From the NCBI RefSeq assembly GCF_005280205.1, contig NZ_SUND01000001.1:186001-250000 (forward strand): a DNA stretch of 64,000 nucleotides, written 5' to 3'. Origin of the DNA: Bacillus yapensis (lineage in GTDB: Bacteria; Bacillota; Bacilli; Bacillales; Cytobacillaceae). This document shows positions 24,801 through 33,141 of this stretch, piece by piece. The stretch's first letter is position 1. Every line of letters starts with the position of its first letter. The position numbers were made by a program, and so were the translations under genes. The notes beneath the pieces are model-generated. The model had not been told where the DNA came from. It made no database searches and saw only the letters and a list, made by a program, of their open reading frames with translations.

Positions 24801-25270
24801 CAGGATATAGCTGAAATTAAAAATGCGATAAGTAGCGAGATGATAATCGTAAAGATATCATGGCTCATAATGTCCTCTAGATTTAAGGATTCCATTCCCA
24901 GATGATGCATACTAATAATGGCAAAACTCATTATCGCAGCATAACTACATATATTAAAAAGAGATGGTTTACAAAAGTTTATGATAGAAAACCCAAAATA
25001 AGATAAGATAATCGGTACTAATAAGGAGAGTAGAGTTAATCCTAAATGATAAGTAACAATGTGATGCGTATCATATGCTAACATGCCAATAAAGTGCATC
25101 GTCCATACTCCAACGCCCATGATGAACGCACTAAAAACAAGCCATTTTTTTTGGCTATATGTTGAATCTCGATACCTACTTATCATAGTAAATGATGCAA
25201 AAGACGCAATTATAGAAACCATTACAGATATTAGTACAAGCTTCACATCCAAAATACCCGAATATTCCAT
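21845..25270 (-). CDS. MHYT-domain hybrid sensor histidine kinase/response regulator
   Basis: A 1141-residue membrane sensor kinase. The N-terminal seven-helix MHYT domain (about 1-240) has three motifs of the type VWTMHFIGM, IISMHHLGM and SGVHYISLM. Several PAS domains follow (about 265-750), then the kinase core with the phospho-His in SHELRTPLNGILG near residue 780 and a GHKL domain, and a C-terminal receiver with LILLDLHLPDMSG near 1070. MHYT domains are thought to bind metal and sense gases such as oxygen, CO or NO. The frame is open upstream, but the ATG at 25270 has AGGAG eight bases before it. The partner regulator is unknown. It is divergent from the GGDEF-EAL gene. Confidence 0.93.
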   Translation of the reverse strand: MEYSGILDVKLVLISVMVSIIASFASFTMISRYRDSTYSQKKWLVFSAFIMGVGVWTMHFIGMLAYDTHHIVTYHLGLTLLSLLVPIILSYFGFSIINFCKPSLFNICSYAAIMSFAIISMHHLGMESLNLEDIMSHDIFTIIISLLIAFLISAISCTLLISNKEDSRNFSLSKMITSSMIMGLGISGVHYISLMAVRIIGILPSNQLQNIDGLYLFTNGLTEDALAYGIGIATTLVITVIYAITYIDKNQATKQQRVTEAYYKSILEHNPNVVLTVDTTGEIKNVNSKVTEILKYQKEELTSKMLFTLFNTGEQEVIKKKFQTLREGNNKDFETWMKSGDGKWIPVMATLIPIIIDHQFVSVFVIARDNRDIVAYQGRIKKSQQSLMNTLRRQQGMTFKIIKVGDDFIHTLAEGALFYRHHWNPNYVLGKRVSEFLPEKNASAILVSYNKAWGGEITSFETHFKGVDYYVTLSPVIKNGKVVEVIGSGVDITDRKKAEQLHRQGEKFYHNVLNEMAEAIMICTEDHRLIPLNHNFHRMFDVQEDQPFNWFRDRQTFHLIDESGNLYNDSPVENTFRTKEAITKLVLGLKKNDQIKWFSVNTKLLEPLSIKDRPEVLMTLSDITWQKEQEMKLREVNALITTLIDSLPYGVIVTDSDVNITALNLAFCRIFEMDGPILDYVGKSIHKDVPVTIFKDTEKEIERYLKILTNYQPSVDEVITNKERVLKRIYSPFEIDNENRHHLWIFEDITMQRKMEQGIIEAKEEAEKSNLAKSDFLSKMSHELRTPLNGILGFSQLLELDSTLSPQQQSFNQEILKGGRHLLSLINEILDLARIETGKLKISNDLFKIGNVIDECVRIVESSAKVKKVSIVSETSECFDKYVYSDQVRLKQIIINLLDNAIKYNREAGEVEILCKCLDTFIEIRVRDTGMGIPINEQKSIFEPFYRLEHSHIEGTGIGLALVNQIVQLMGGEVGVSSTPGVGSDFWVRLPHEQMLGKKTTDLTVRSQVSVFADEGAYRILYIEAQPSNLQLMERIFEKIPNYSLMYALNGKTGLEIAKSQQPDLILLDLHLPDMSGFDVFERLQVSVETKDIPVIALSANAMEKDIKLAIEMGFSEYITKPFDLSHLLNTIKKNLPLNIS

Positions 25271-25366
25271 CACTTTTCTCCTATTTCTTAGAATATCTCT
25301 CATCATATTAAAGATTACTCTTACTGACAACCTGAATATTCTCCCCAAAACTGACATTTTCTACAG

Positions 25367-25376
25367 TTTTCGACAA
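25367..25376. promoter_or_regulatory. Candidate Spo0A box between divergent sensor genes
   Basis: The same TTTTCGACAA 10-mer as at 21796 lies in the 273-bp intergenic region between the MHYT kinase and the GGDEF-EAL gene. Sporulation-phase control by Spo0A is possible but rests on a short motif. Confidence 0.35.
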
Positions 25377-25543
25377 CGTTTTAGGCAGAAAATCCCACTA
25401 AACAGTCAGGTATTCTGACATTTTAGACCGTAAAATCTCCATTTCCCCAATATTTTTAAAAAAGGAGATTGTAATTTGTTACTATTAAATTCACAAATAG
25501 GTCTAAAGTAATTTATGTGATGTACAAAGGGGCGTAAAGATAG

Positions 25544-28078
25544 ATGAAAGCACTTTTATATTTTTTGTTGTGTACACTCATTATTTTTGCAGTTTTTTAC
25601 CGAAAGATCCGGTATAGAAACAACAATTCAAATATAGCAACTATTTATTCCTCAATAGAACAAGATTCGGATGCCATTTTCATATTAGACCGTAATGGAA
25701 AAATCATTGATGGCAATTCCTCTATAAAAAGAGTATTTGGCTATGAATTGGGAGAAGTCAATGAGCAGAGCTTTTTATCACTTTTGGATTCAAAGCATCA
25801 CACTCTTTTTAGCTTACAATTTGGGCAATCAATAATTGGGAAGACCAAGGAAGTTCAGGTACATGGTTTCCACAAAAATGGTACTATCCTCATTTTAACT
25901 CTAAAATGTATTCCTTTTCTGAATCAAAAGAAATATCCATGTGTTTTTGTCGTAATTCAGGATATAACAGAACAGGACCGGGCGCGAAAGAATCTTCACA
26001 AAACGAATGAACAGCTTACCTATTTTTTAAACCATACCGTTGACGCCATTAACATCACCAATTTGAATAGTGAAATTGTTTATGTAAATCCGGCCTTCGA
26101 AAAAATGTTTGGTTGGTCAAAAGAAGAGATTTTGGGTAAGTTTTTACCTATTGTCCCCCCTAATTTAAAAGAAGTAGAAGAGCAAAAACGCCAATCTTTA
26201 CTAAATGGTGAGACAATAAATAATTGGGAAGAGCAATTTATTAGAAAAGATGGCTCTCAGATCTATGTAAATACATCTATTTCAACCTTAAAAGATGAAC
26301 ACGGCAATATTGATGGATTTGCGGCCATCACAAGAGATATTTCCAAGCGAAAAAAAGCTGAGGAACGGCTTCGTGCTAGCGAAGAGAAATATCGATTAAT
26401 AGCTGAGAACTCTACCGATTTAATTCGAATTGTAGATAAATCCGGACTTGTACTCTATGCTTCTCCCTCTCATAAAATATTATTAGGATTTGAGCCAAAA
26501 GAATTAGAAGGAGAGCATTTTCAAATGGATGTCCACCCTGATGATTCACCACGAATTCTCAAAATGTATGAAAAAATGAAAAGAAATCCGCAGCCAACCA
26601 CTATGGTTTATCGCAGACAGCATAAATACGGCCATTATATTGATGTTGAAGCAAACTGTTCCCCTTTTTTGAATGAAAACAACGAGCTTAGTCATTATAT
26701 TGTCGTAACTAGGGATATTTCCGAGAGAAGACAATATGAGAAAGAATTAAAACGCTTAGCCTATTATGACTCGCTTACCAAGGTTCGAAACCGGAGGTAT
26801 TTTCATGATCAATTGGTTCATACCTTAAATGAATCTGAGAACAAAAATAAACAATTTGCCCTTCTCTACCTAGATTGTGATCGGTTTAAATGGGTGAATG
26901 ATACGATGGGGCACGATATTGGGGATAGTCTCTTAAAAGAAATTGTTACAAGAATTAAGGCAGAAATACCATCACCTGATTCCATTTACAGGTTGGGAGG
27001 CGATGAATTTGCCGTCATATTATCGGATATCCATTCAAAAGAACAAATTGCATCCATTGCAGAAGGAATTATTAGTGCACTGCAAAGTCCTTGGGTTATA
27101 AATGAACATCGCTTCGTTACGACAAGTTCAATCGGAATCAGTATGTATCCTAAAAATGGTCTAGATAAACACACATTAATCTCGCATGCTGACCAAGCAC
27201 TATATCAAGCAAAGCAAGCCGGGAGAAACTCATACAAATTTTATACAGATGAGCTGGAAAGAAAATTCGACCGCTTAGTTTTATTAGAGAACGATTTAAA
27301 GCAAGCTATCCGTAACGAAGAGTTTCAACTTGCCTATCAGCCACAAGTAAATATCCGAACTGGCATAACCAATTGTTTGGAGGTATTATTGCGCTATAAA
27401 CACCCTGTCCTTGGGAACATTGGACCTGATGAATTTATACCGATTTGTGAAAGAACAGGGCTCATTGATGAGATTACCATTTGGATCATCAAACAGGTTG
27501 GGTATGAATATCAAAACTTGATTGAAAAAGGTTATTCTAGTGTCAAATTTGCTATTAACCTTTCTCCGAACTCGTTACGAACTCAGACAAATACGATGCA
27601 GATAGTAAAAGCAATTAAGGAAGCAAATATCCCACCAAATTTGCTTGAGTTTGAGATTACAGAACTTGCCTTTTTAGAGAACCTTGATGAAATATCACAA
27701 AGATTAAGTGAACTAAAACAATTAGGGGTTAGTGTCTCTTTAGATGATTTTGGCTCAGGGTATTCTTCATTAATCTATTTCAAACAGCTGCCAATTGACA
27801 AGATCAAAATCGACAAAACCTTTATTCAGGATGTTGGGAATGAAGATGGCAAAAAGGCACAAACAGTGATTAATGCAGTATTATTTTTGGCAAAAGAGTT
27901 ACAACTCGAAGTAGTTTGCGAAGGTGTCGAAACAGAGGAACAGTTAATATACTTACTAAAAAACAATCTTTTGTATGCACAGGGATATTATTTTAGTAAA
28001 CCTGTTTCTGAAAAGGCACTAGAGCAATTAAGATTTATGGAAACCAAGGAAACAGGTGAAAAAGTGTTATATTTCTAA
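25544..28078 (+). CDS. PAS-GGDEF-EAL bifunctional c-di-GMP enzyme
   Basis: An 844-residue protein with a single N-terminal membrane segment (about 2-20), three PAS domains (about 28-405), a GGDEF domain with an intact GGDEF motif near residue 485, and an EAL domain. The EAL signature reads EVLLR rather than EALLR, but the other metal and catalytic residues are present (INLSPNS, FEITEL, LDDFGSGYSS, IKIDK, CEGVET, AQGYYF). Both synthesis and breakdown of c-di-GMP therefore look possible. The inhibitory RxxD site five residues before GGDEF is not conserved (PSPD). It has AAAGGGG upstream. Neighbouring an operon with a c-di-GMP riboswitch, it may supply or remove the signal. Confidence 0.94.
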   Translation: MKALLYFLLCTLIIFAVFYRKIRYRNNNSNIATIYSSIEQDSDAIFILDRNGKIIDGNSSIKRVFGYELGEVNEQSFLSLLDSKHHTLFSLQFGQSIIGKTKEVQVHGFHKNGTILILTLKCIPFLNQKKYPCVFVVIQDITEQDRARKNLHKTNEQLTYFLNHTVDAINITNLNSEIVYVNPAFEKMFGWSKEEILGKFLPIVPPNLKEVEEQKRQSLLNGETINNWEEQFIRKDGSQIYVNTSISTLKDEHGNIDGFAAITRDISKRKKAEERLRASEEKYRLIAENSTDLIRIVDKSGLVLYASPSHKILLGFEPKELEGEHFQMDVHPDDSPRILKMYEKMKRNPQPTTMVYRRQHKYGHYIDVEANCSPFLNENNELSHYIVVTRDISERRQYEKELKRLAYYDSLTKVRNRRYFHDQLVHTLNESENKNKQFALLYLDCDRFKWVNDTMGHDIGDSLLKEIVTRIKAEIPSPDSIYRLGGDEFAVILSDIHSKEQIASIAEGIISALQSPWVINEHRFVTTSSIGISMYPKNGLDKHTLISHADQALYQAKQAGRNSYKFYTDELERKFDRLVLLENDLKQAIRNEEFQLAYQPQVNIRTGITNCLEVLLRYKHPVLGNIGPDEFIPICERTGLIDEITIWIIKQVGYEYQNLIEKGYSSVKFAINLSPNSLRTQTNTMQIVKAIKEANIPPNLLEFEITELAFLENLDEISQRLSELKQLGVSVSLDDFGSGYSSLIYFKQLPIDKIKIDKTFIQDVGNEDGKKAQTVINAVLFLAKELQLEVVCEGVETEEQLIYLLKNNLLYAQGYYFSKPVSEKALEQLRFMETKETGEKVLYF

Positions 28079-28085
28079 ATGCAGG

Positions 28086-28118
28086 TAGTCCCAGGTATGT
28101 TTTACTTGGGGCTTCTTT
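28086..28118 (+). terminator. Intrinsic terminator after the GGDEF-EAL gene
   Basis: GTCCCAGGT and ACTTGGGGC pair around a short loop and are followed by TTCTTTTATTTT. Confidence 0.75.
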
Positions 28119-28211
28119 TATTTTCACCCAATGTTACTACACATAACTCCTTTTGAATTCGGGAATTGTAAATAAGTGAATGTATACCTGAGCTCATGGA
28201 GGTCTCTGTAC

Positions 28212-29120
28212 ATGTTTCATACATGGCTAAGCTATCCTAAATACTTTCGTTACGGCTTTTTCATTTTGTGGAGTTTAGGGAGTATCCTTAATGGATTTGT
28301 CTTTAAAGATGAAAACAATATGTATTTAATATATATTTTTATTGTCATATTATTGGGAATTGGATTCTACAATTACTCCGCCTTCGTTATCATCCTTCTG
28401 ACAACTCTTGTAGTGACATGCAGGTTCTACCTCATTCCAGATCCCTTGCCCACCATTACAACGTTTTTGAGTTATTTAGTTACTTACCTTTTAATATCTT
28501 TTATCTCCAGAGCTTTAATGAGATATGTTCAAAAAGTAAGAAAAGACTATTTTGAACTTACAACAGCACTTGCCAATGCATTAGACTCTAGAGACCCGTA
28601 TACACGGCATCATTCTGAGAATGTCTCGAAATATGCCGTGGAAATCGCAAGGGAGATGAATTTATCGGAGGAATTATGCGACATCATCCGAATTGGTGGC
28701 CTGCTTCATGATATCGGAAAAATTGGCATTCCTGAGCATATATTAAGAAAAAAAGGAAAATTAACTGAAGAGGAATACAATATTATTAAAACTCACCCGG
28801 ATATTGGTTATAAAATCATTAAGCATATCACAAACTTCTCTGAAAATGGGGTCTTAGATATTGTTTTATATCACCATGAAAGATATGACGGTAGAGGGTA
28901 TCCAAATGGACTCAAAGGGAAAGAAATCCCTTTATTGGCACGTATTGTTGCTGTAGCAGATACCTTTGATGCTATGATCTCCCAGCGGGTCTATAGAGAG
29001 AAACTAGACCTAAATTCTACTCTAAATGAAATTGTGCAAAATAAAGGAACCCAATTCGATCCTGACATTGTAGATGTCTTTCTTCGAGTGGTTGAGCAAC
29101 CTGATAAATTGGACAATTAA
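28212..29120 (+). CDS. HD-GYP domain protein, probable c-di-GMP phosphodiesterase
   Basis: A 302-residue protein. Four or five hydrophobic segments fill residues 1-115, followed by an HD-GYP domain: DPYTRHHSENV, the HD pair in LLHDIGKIGIPEHIL, THPDIGYKII, HHERYDGRGYP and ADTFDAM. All metal ligands and the GYP motif are intact, so hydrolysis of c-di-GMP to pGpG or GMP is expected. A GTG at 28176 keeps the frame open, but the ATG at 28212 has GGAGG nine bases upstream. It is separated from the GGDEF-EAL gene by a terminator and is transcribed alone. The membrane part may sense a signal but is unlike any domain I recognise. Confidence 0.92.
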   Translation: MFHTWLSYPKYFRYGFFILWSLGSILNGFVFKDENNMYLIYIFIVILLGIGFYNYSAFVIILLTTLVVTCRFYLIPDPLPTITTFLSYLVTYLLISFISRALMRYVQKVRKDYFELTTALANALDSRDPYTRHHSENVSKYAVEIAREMNLSEELCDIIRIGGLLHDIGKIGIPEHILRKKGKLTEEEYNIIKTHPDIGYKIIKHITNFSENGVLDIVLYHHERYDGRGYPNGLKGKEIPLLARIVAVADTFDAMISQRVYREKLDLNSTLNEIVQNKGTQFDPDIVDVFLRVVEQPDKLDN

Positions 29121-29121
29121 G

Positions 29122-29151
29122 AAGCCACCATATTCCATATGGCGGCTTTTC
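29122..29151 (+). terminator. Intrinsic terminator after the HD-GYP gene
   Basis: AAGCCACCATAT and ATATGGCGGCTT, with one mismatch, are followed by TTCGATT. It may act for both converging genes. Confidence 0.75.
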
Positions 29152-29170
29152 GATTGAAGTGACTATTTCC

Positions 29171-30493
29171 TCACCCCGTAAGAATATTCTCACTTGGATA
29201 GCGAATTTTTGTATTATCCTGTTTCGCTAAAGACATGACGAGCGTGAGTGGTCCTAGTTTTCCTAAAAACATCATAAAAATGATTAACAGTTTTCCGAGT
29301 ACTGTTAGTTTTGCGGTAATTCCCATTGATAATCCAACGGTTCCAAATGCAGATATAACCTCAAATAACAACGGCAAAAACGGCTCCTTTTCGGTTATAT
29401 TCAATAAGAACACTGCCACAAAAATAAACGCAAGGGCGATACTCGAAATGGCTAAAGAGCGGAAGACAATTTCGTAGCTAATTGACCTTCTTCCGACAAC
29501 AACTTCCTTCTTACCTCTTAAATAGGTGACAACGGCAAGGACGATGACAAGGAAGGTTGTTAACTTGATACCGCCACCAGTTGAGGCGCTGCCGGCTCCG
29601 ACGAACATAAGCAGAAGCATTAAAAAGATCGTAGATTCATCAAGACTAGCAATATCCAACGTATTAAAACCAGCTGTCCTTGGAGACACTGCCTGAAAAT
29701 AGGAAGCCCACAATTTATCCCATAAGGAAGCTAAACCTCCTAGAGTATTAGGATTGCTATACTCCAAAACAAAAATGAGTAGCATGGAAACGATATTAAT
29801 CACGAATGTCCCAACAAGCATCAATCTAGAATGGAGAGACATTTTTTTAAAGCTCTTCTCCCTCCACAACTCGATTAAAACGGTGAATCCTAATCCTCCA
29901 GTTATGAATAATAAAGAGATAACAATATTAACAATCGGGTCACCTACAAAACCCATTAAATTGTCTGGCCATAAAGCCATACCAGCATTATTAAAAGCGG
30001 AAATTGAGTGAAAGAAGCTATAAAACAACCCTTTGCCCCATCCTAAATTTGGGACCCATCTCAACGCTAAAAAGAGCATCGCAATTCCTTCAATGGCTAA
30101 TGAAAAAATGAATAAATTCCGAACTAAATAGATCACGCCACCGATGGATGTCTGGTTTAGGGATTGTTGGAGTAAAATCCGATCCTTTAGGCCAATTTTC
30201 TTCCCGAGAGCCATATAAATGAGAACTGCAAAGGACATAATTCCAAGCCCGCCTAATTGGATTAACGAAACAATAATGACTTGGCCAAATACGGTATAAA
30301 CACTCCCAGTATCAACAACAGCTAGCCCCGTAACGGTCATGGCTGAGGTTGCGGTAAAAAGAGCATCAATGAAGTGAATCGGTTCAGTTGTTGCAAAAGG
30401 GAGCATTAATAACCCCGTTCCAATGAGAATCGAGACAAAGAAAATCACAATCAAAAGCTGCGACGGAGAAAGATTGACCTTTCTGTAATCCAT
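29171..30493 (-). CDS. ktrB: Ktr potassium uptake channel subunit KtrB
   Basis: A 440-residue membrane protein of the TrkH/KtrB family, in which four membrane-pore-membrane repeats form a potassium channel. Pore loops are visible in TATSAMTVTGLAV, SISAFNNAGMAL, AVSPRTAGFNTL and ISAFGTVGLSMG, with the selectivity Gly in each. The gene starts 3 nt after the gating subunit gene, which fits a KtrAB operon. KtrAB imports K+ coupled to Na+ and matters for osmotic adaptation. Its expression is expected to fall when c-di-AMP binds the leader riboswitch. Confidence 0.95.
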   Translation of the reverse strand: MDYRKVNLSPSQLLIVIFFVSILIGTGLLMLPFATTEPIHFIDALFTATSAMTVTGLAVVDTGSVYTVFGQVIIVSLIQLGGLGIMSFAVLIYMALGKKIGLKDRILLQQSLNQTSIGGVIYLVRNLFIFSLAIEGIAMLFLALRWVPNLGWGKGLFYSFFHSISAFNNAGMALWPDNLMGFVGDPIVNIVISLLFITGGLGFTVLIELWREKSFKKMSLHSRLMLVGTFVINIVSMLLIFVLEYSNPNTLGGLASLWDKLWASYFQAVSPRTAGFNTLDIASLDESTIFLMLLLMFVGAGSASTGGGIKLTTFLVIVLAVVTYLRGKKEVVVGRRSISYEIVFRSLAISSIALAFIFVAVFLLNITEKEPFLPLLFEVISAFGTVGLSMGITAKLTVLGKLLIIFMMFLGKLGPLTLVMSLAKQDNTKIRYPSENILTG

Positions 30494-30496
30494 CTT

Positions 30497-31153
30497 TTAA
30501 ACCCCTTTCTTGTCAAAGCGGGTAATATCGTCGTTGCGACCAATTACCACAAGGACATCTCCTCTCAAAATTTCCATATCTGGCGATGGTGAAACAAAGA
30601 TTTCTTTTCCTCTTTGGATCGCAACAATATTACATCCAAATCTTGCGCGAATATCTAATTCAGATAACGTTTTATGGTTGATCAAATCTGATGCAACAAC
30701 CTCTGCTATCCCAAACTCCTTTGATAATTCAATATGGTCAATGATTTTTTTTGAAGCAATGTGGTGAGCTATACGCAGCGCCATGTCCCGTTCAGGATGA
30801 ATTACGCGGTCTACACCAATCTTTTCAAGAACCTTTGCGTGATAGTCATCATGCGCTTTTGCCCATACTTGCGGAACTCCAACTTCTTTTAATAATAGGG
30901 ATGTAAGGATACTGGATTTAACATTGTCCCCAAAGGAAACAATCGCACAATCAAAATTACGTACACCCAATTTTTTTAAAATATTTTCATCGATTTCAGT
31001 TGTCACGACGGAATGGGTTGCAAATTCAGCGTAGGCGTTGACTTTCGCTTCATCAATATCTACTGCTAACACTTCAATACCCTCTTCTGATAATGCTTTT
31101 ACTAACGTGCCTCCAAACCTTCCCAAACCAAAAACAGCAAACGACTTCTTCAT
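30497..31153 (-). CDS. ktrA: Ktr potassium uptake regulatory subunit KtrA (RCK)
   Basis: A 218-residue cytoplasmic gating ring protein. The RCK-N Rossmann fold opens with FGLGRFGGTLVKAL and the RCK-C domain begins near residue 135. It binds ATP, ADP and c-di-AMP to open or close KtrB. The frame is open upstream to 31264, but the ATG at 31153 with GAAAGGAAG upstream gives the standard length and start MKKSFAVFGLGRFGG. The leader carries a c-di-AMP riboswitch, as at the B. subtilis yuaA gene. Confidence 0.95.
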   Translation of the reverse strand: MKKSFAVFGLGRFGGTLVKALSEEGIEVLAVDIDEAKVNAYAEFATHSVVTTEIDENILKKLGVRNFDCAIVSFGDNVKSSILTSLLLKEVGVPQVWAKAHDDYHAKVLEKIGVDRVIHPERDMALRIAHHIASKKIIDHIELSKEFGIAEVVASDLINHKTLSELDIRARFGCNIVAIQRGKEIFVSPSPDMEILRGDVLVVIGRNDDITRFDKKGV

Positions 31154-31208
31154 CAAATGTCTTCCTTTCTTAGTGCAACACGAGAGACTTTTTATACAAA
31201 AATGAACA

Positions 31209-31238
31209 CAAAAAAACCATTCCAAATAAAGAATGGTC
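31209..31238 (-). terminator. Riboswitch-linked terminator in the ktrA leader
   Basis: On the minus strand ACCATTC-(8 nt)-GAATGGT is followed by TTTTTTTGTG. It is placed between the c-di-AMP aptamer and ktrA. Confidence 0.88.
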
Positions 31239-31257
31239 AATGTCATCATTAACCCTT

Positions 31258-31395
31258 CTCTCACACAGTGCTTACGAGGTTAGCTGTCGGATTAGGGATT
31301 GAGAGCACCCCTTCCTAACAAACTTAGTTTGTTAAGATTCACCCCAAGATAAACATATGTTTATCAAAATGGTTCCCCCGCTCATAAGATTCAGC
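31258..31395 (-). ncRNA. c-di-AMP riboswitch (ydaO/yuaA type)
   Basis: On the minus strand conserved blocks follow the family order: GAAUCUUAUGAGCGGGGGAACCA, UUGGGGUGAAUC, a variable hairpin (UAACAAACU/AGUUUGUUA), AGGAAGGGGUGCUCUC, AAUCCCUAAUCCGACAGCUAACCUCGUAAGC. It lies in the leader of ktrA with a terminator after it. Binding of c-di-AMP to this class turns transcription off, linking potassium uptake to the second messenger that reports potassium supply. Confidence 0.93.
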
Positions 31396-31564
31396 AAAAA
31401 GGTTGATTTATTAAATTAATAAATAACAAAAATAAGATACTCCTCTCGAGTGTTAATGTCAATATTTTTTAGTAAATCTATCCACCGAAAAGAAGTTATG
31501 CTGATTTAGGAATAGTGTTGGGAAGCGTACTTTTTACAAATAAAATCTATCTTTACTACCTAGC

Positions 31565-33064
31565 TTATTTACGAAAAAGTGCTAATCCTTGACTTATTTC
31601 CTCGGTTTGTTGATAGACCTTCTTATAAAGGGCAAAAAGCTCCTGATACTTCACCACATTTTCCTCAATCGGTTCATACGTTTTCACAACTCTCGAGAAC
31701 AAATCAGCACATTCATTTAATGAAGTAAACCAACCACATCCATATGCCGCAAGTATACCGGCACCAATCCCGGGACCTTGCTCACTAGAAAGCTTTTGGA
31801 TTTTCGCATTAAAAATATCTGCCTGAATTTGTAACCACACATCATTTTTGGCTCCGCCTCCAATGGAGACAACCGTTTCAATTTTCTTACCGCTTTCTCG
31901 GAAAATCTCGATCGACTCATTTAAGGAAAACGTGATTCCTTCTATTACAGCTCTTACGAAGTCAATTCTTTTATGAGATCCATCGACTCCGATAAAGCTT
32001 CCTCTAATCAGTGCATCCGCATGTGGAGTTCTTTCTCCAACGAGATAAGGCGTAAACAAGAGCCCATTCGCACCAATAGGAACATCCTCAATTCCCTGTA
32101 ACATTGCAGTAAAATCTTCCTCTGCAACAAAAGTGTCTTTAAACCAGCTCAAGCTATAGCCTGCTGCTAGCGTTACTCCCATCGTATAAAACGCATTTTC
32201 TTTCCCGTGATTAAAATAGTGAACCTTCCCACCTAAATCACGTTCTTTATCTTCCTCATAGGACAAAACAACACCCGAGGTTCCGATGCTGCATAGCGTT
32301 TTTCCATCCGATAAAATCCCTGAGCCAATTGCACCACAAGCGTTATCCGCACCACCAGCAAACACCTTCGTAGAATTCGAGAGCCCTGTTTGTTGTGCGA
32401 TCTCATTTGTAATCGTTCCAACGAAAGCATGCGATTCAACTAATGGTGGACAAAGTTCCATATCCACCCCAACCGCATTACATATTTCAGAACTCCATTC
32501 CTTCTTGACCACATTCAGCAATAATGTGCCAGCTGCATCCGAATATTCACTATGTAGCTCCCCTGTTAAACGGAATCGCAAATAATCCTTCGGCAATAAA
32601 AAAGTTTTTGCTTTTTTATAGATATCCGGTTCGTGTTCTTTAACCCATAAGAGCTTAGGTAATGTAAATCCCTCTAAGGCCGGATTTCTAGCAATATTTA
32701 ATAATGCGTCTTTACCAACAAGCTCATAGATCGTTTCACACTGCTTCGTTGTCCGAACATCATTCCAAAGAATCGAATTTCGAAGAACATCATTATTCTG
32801 ATCTAAGAGGACTAATCCATGCATTTGTCCGGAAAAGCTGATTCCTTCAATCGCTTCAATCTCTCCGTCAAATTCCTTCACCAACAGGGATAATGCCCTA
32901 ATCGTTTTATCTACCCATTCTTCTGGATTCTGCTCACTGTACCCTGATTTTTCTTGTATAAGAGGATAGGCCTGCGAAGCTTCTGCACACACTTCACCTA
33001 ATTGATTGAATAATAATACCTTCACAGCACTTGTTCCAAGATCTACTCCGATTACATATTTCAT
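31565..33064 (-). CDS. xylB: Xylulokinase
   Basis: A 499-residue FGGY-family sugar kinase that phosphorylates D-xylulose to xylulose 5-phosphate. Motifs are GVDLGTSAVKVLL at the N-terminus, the catalytic region SGQMHGLVLLD, ILWNDVRT and the ATP-site GGGAKNDVWLQIQADIF. The length equals that of B. subtilis XylB. The start is set to the ATG at 33064 rather than the GTG three codons upstream. It follows xylA after a 77-nt gap that contains a strong hairpin. Confidence 0.95.
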   Translation of the reverse strand: MKYVIGVDLGTSAVKVLLFNQLGEVCAEASQAYPLIQEKSGYSEQNPEEWVDKTIRALSLLVKEFDGEIEAIEGISFSGQMHGLVLLDQNNDVLRNSILWNDVRTTKQCETIYELVGKDALLNIARNPALEGFTLPKLLWVKEHEPDIYKKAKTFLLPKDYLRFRLTGELHSEYSDAAGTLLLNVVKKEWSSEICNAVGVDMELCPPLVESHAFVGTITNEIAQQTGLSNSTKVFAGGADNACGAIGSGILSDGKTLCSIGTSGVVLSYEEDKERDLGGKVHYFNHGKENAFYTMGVTLAAGYSLSWFKDTFVAEEDFTAMLQGIEDVPIGANGLLFTPYLVGERTPHADALIRGSFIGVDGSHKRIDFVRAVIEGITFSLNESIEIFRESGKKIETVVSIGGGAKNDVWLQIQADIFNAKIQKLSSEQGPGIGAGILAAYGCGWFTSLNECADLFSRVVKTYEPIEENVVKYQELFALYKKVYQQTEEISQGLALFRK

Positions 33065-33096
33065 CGTTCCCACCTACCACTGTTAGTTTAGATGAT

Positions 33097-33135
33097 GAAA
33101 AGTGTGCTGGAAAACGAAACCCCAGCACACTTTTC
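33097..33135 (-). other. Strong hairpin between xylA and xylB
   Basis: A perfect 14-bp stem GAAAAGTGTGCTGG/CCAGCACACTTTTC with an 11-nt loop lies in the intercistronic gap. There is no U-tract beyond the stem, so it is more likely an mRNA stabilising or partly attenuating element than a full terminator. Confidence 0.7.
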
Positions 33136-33141
33136 AAAGAT

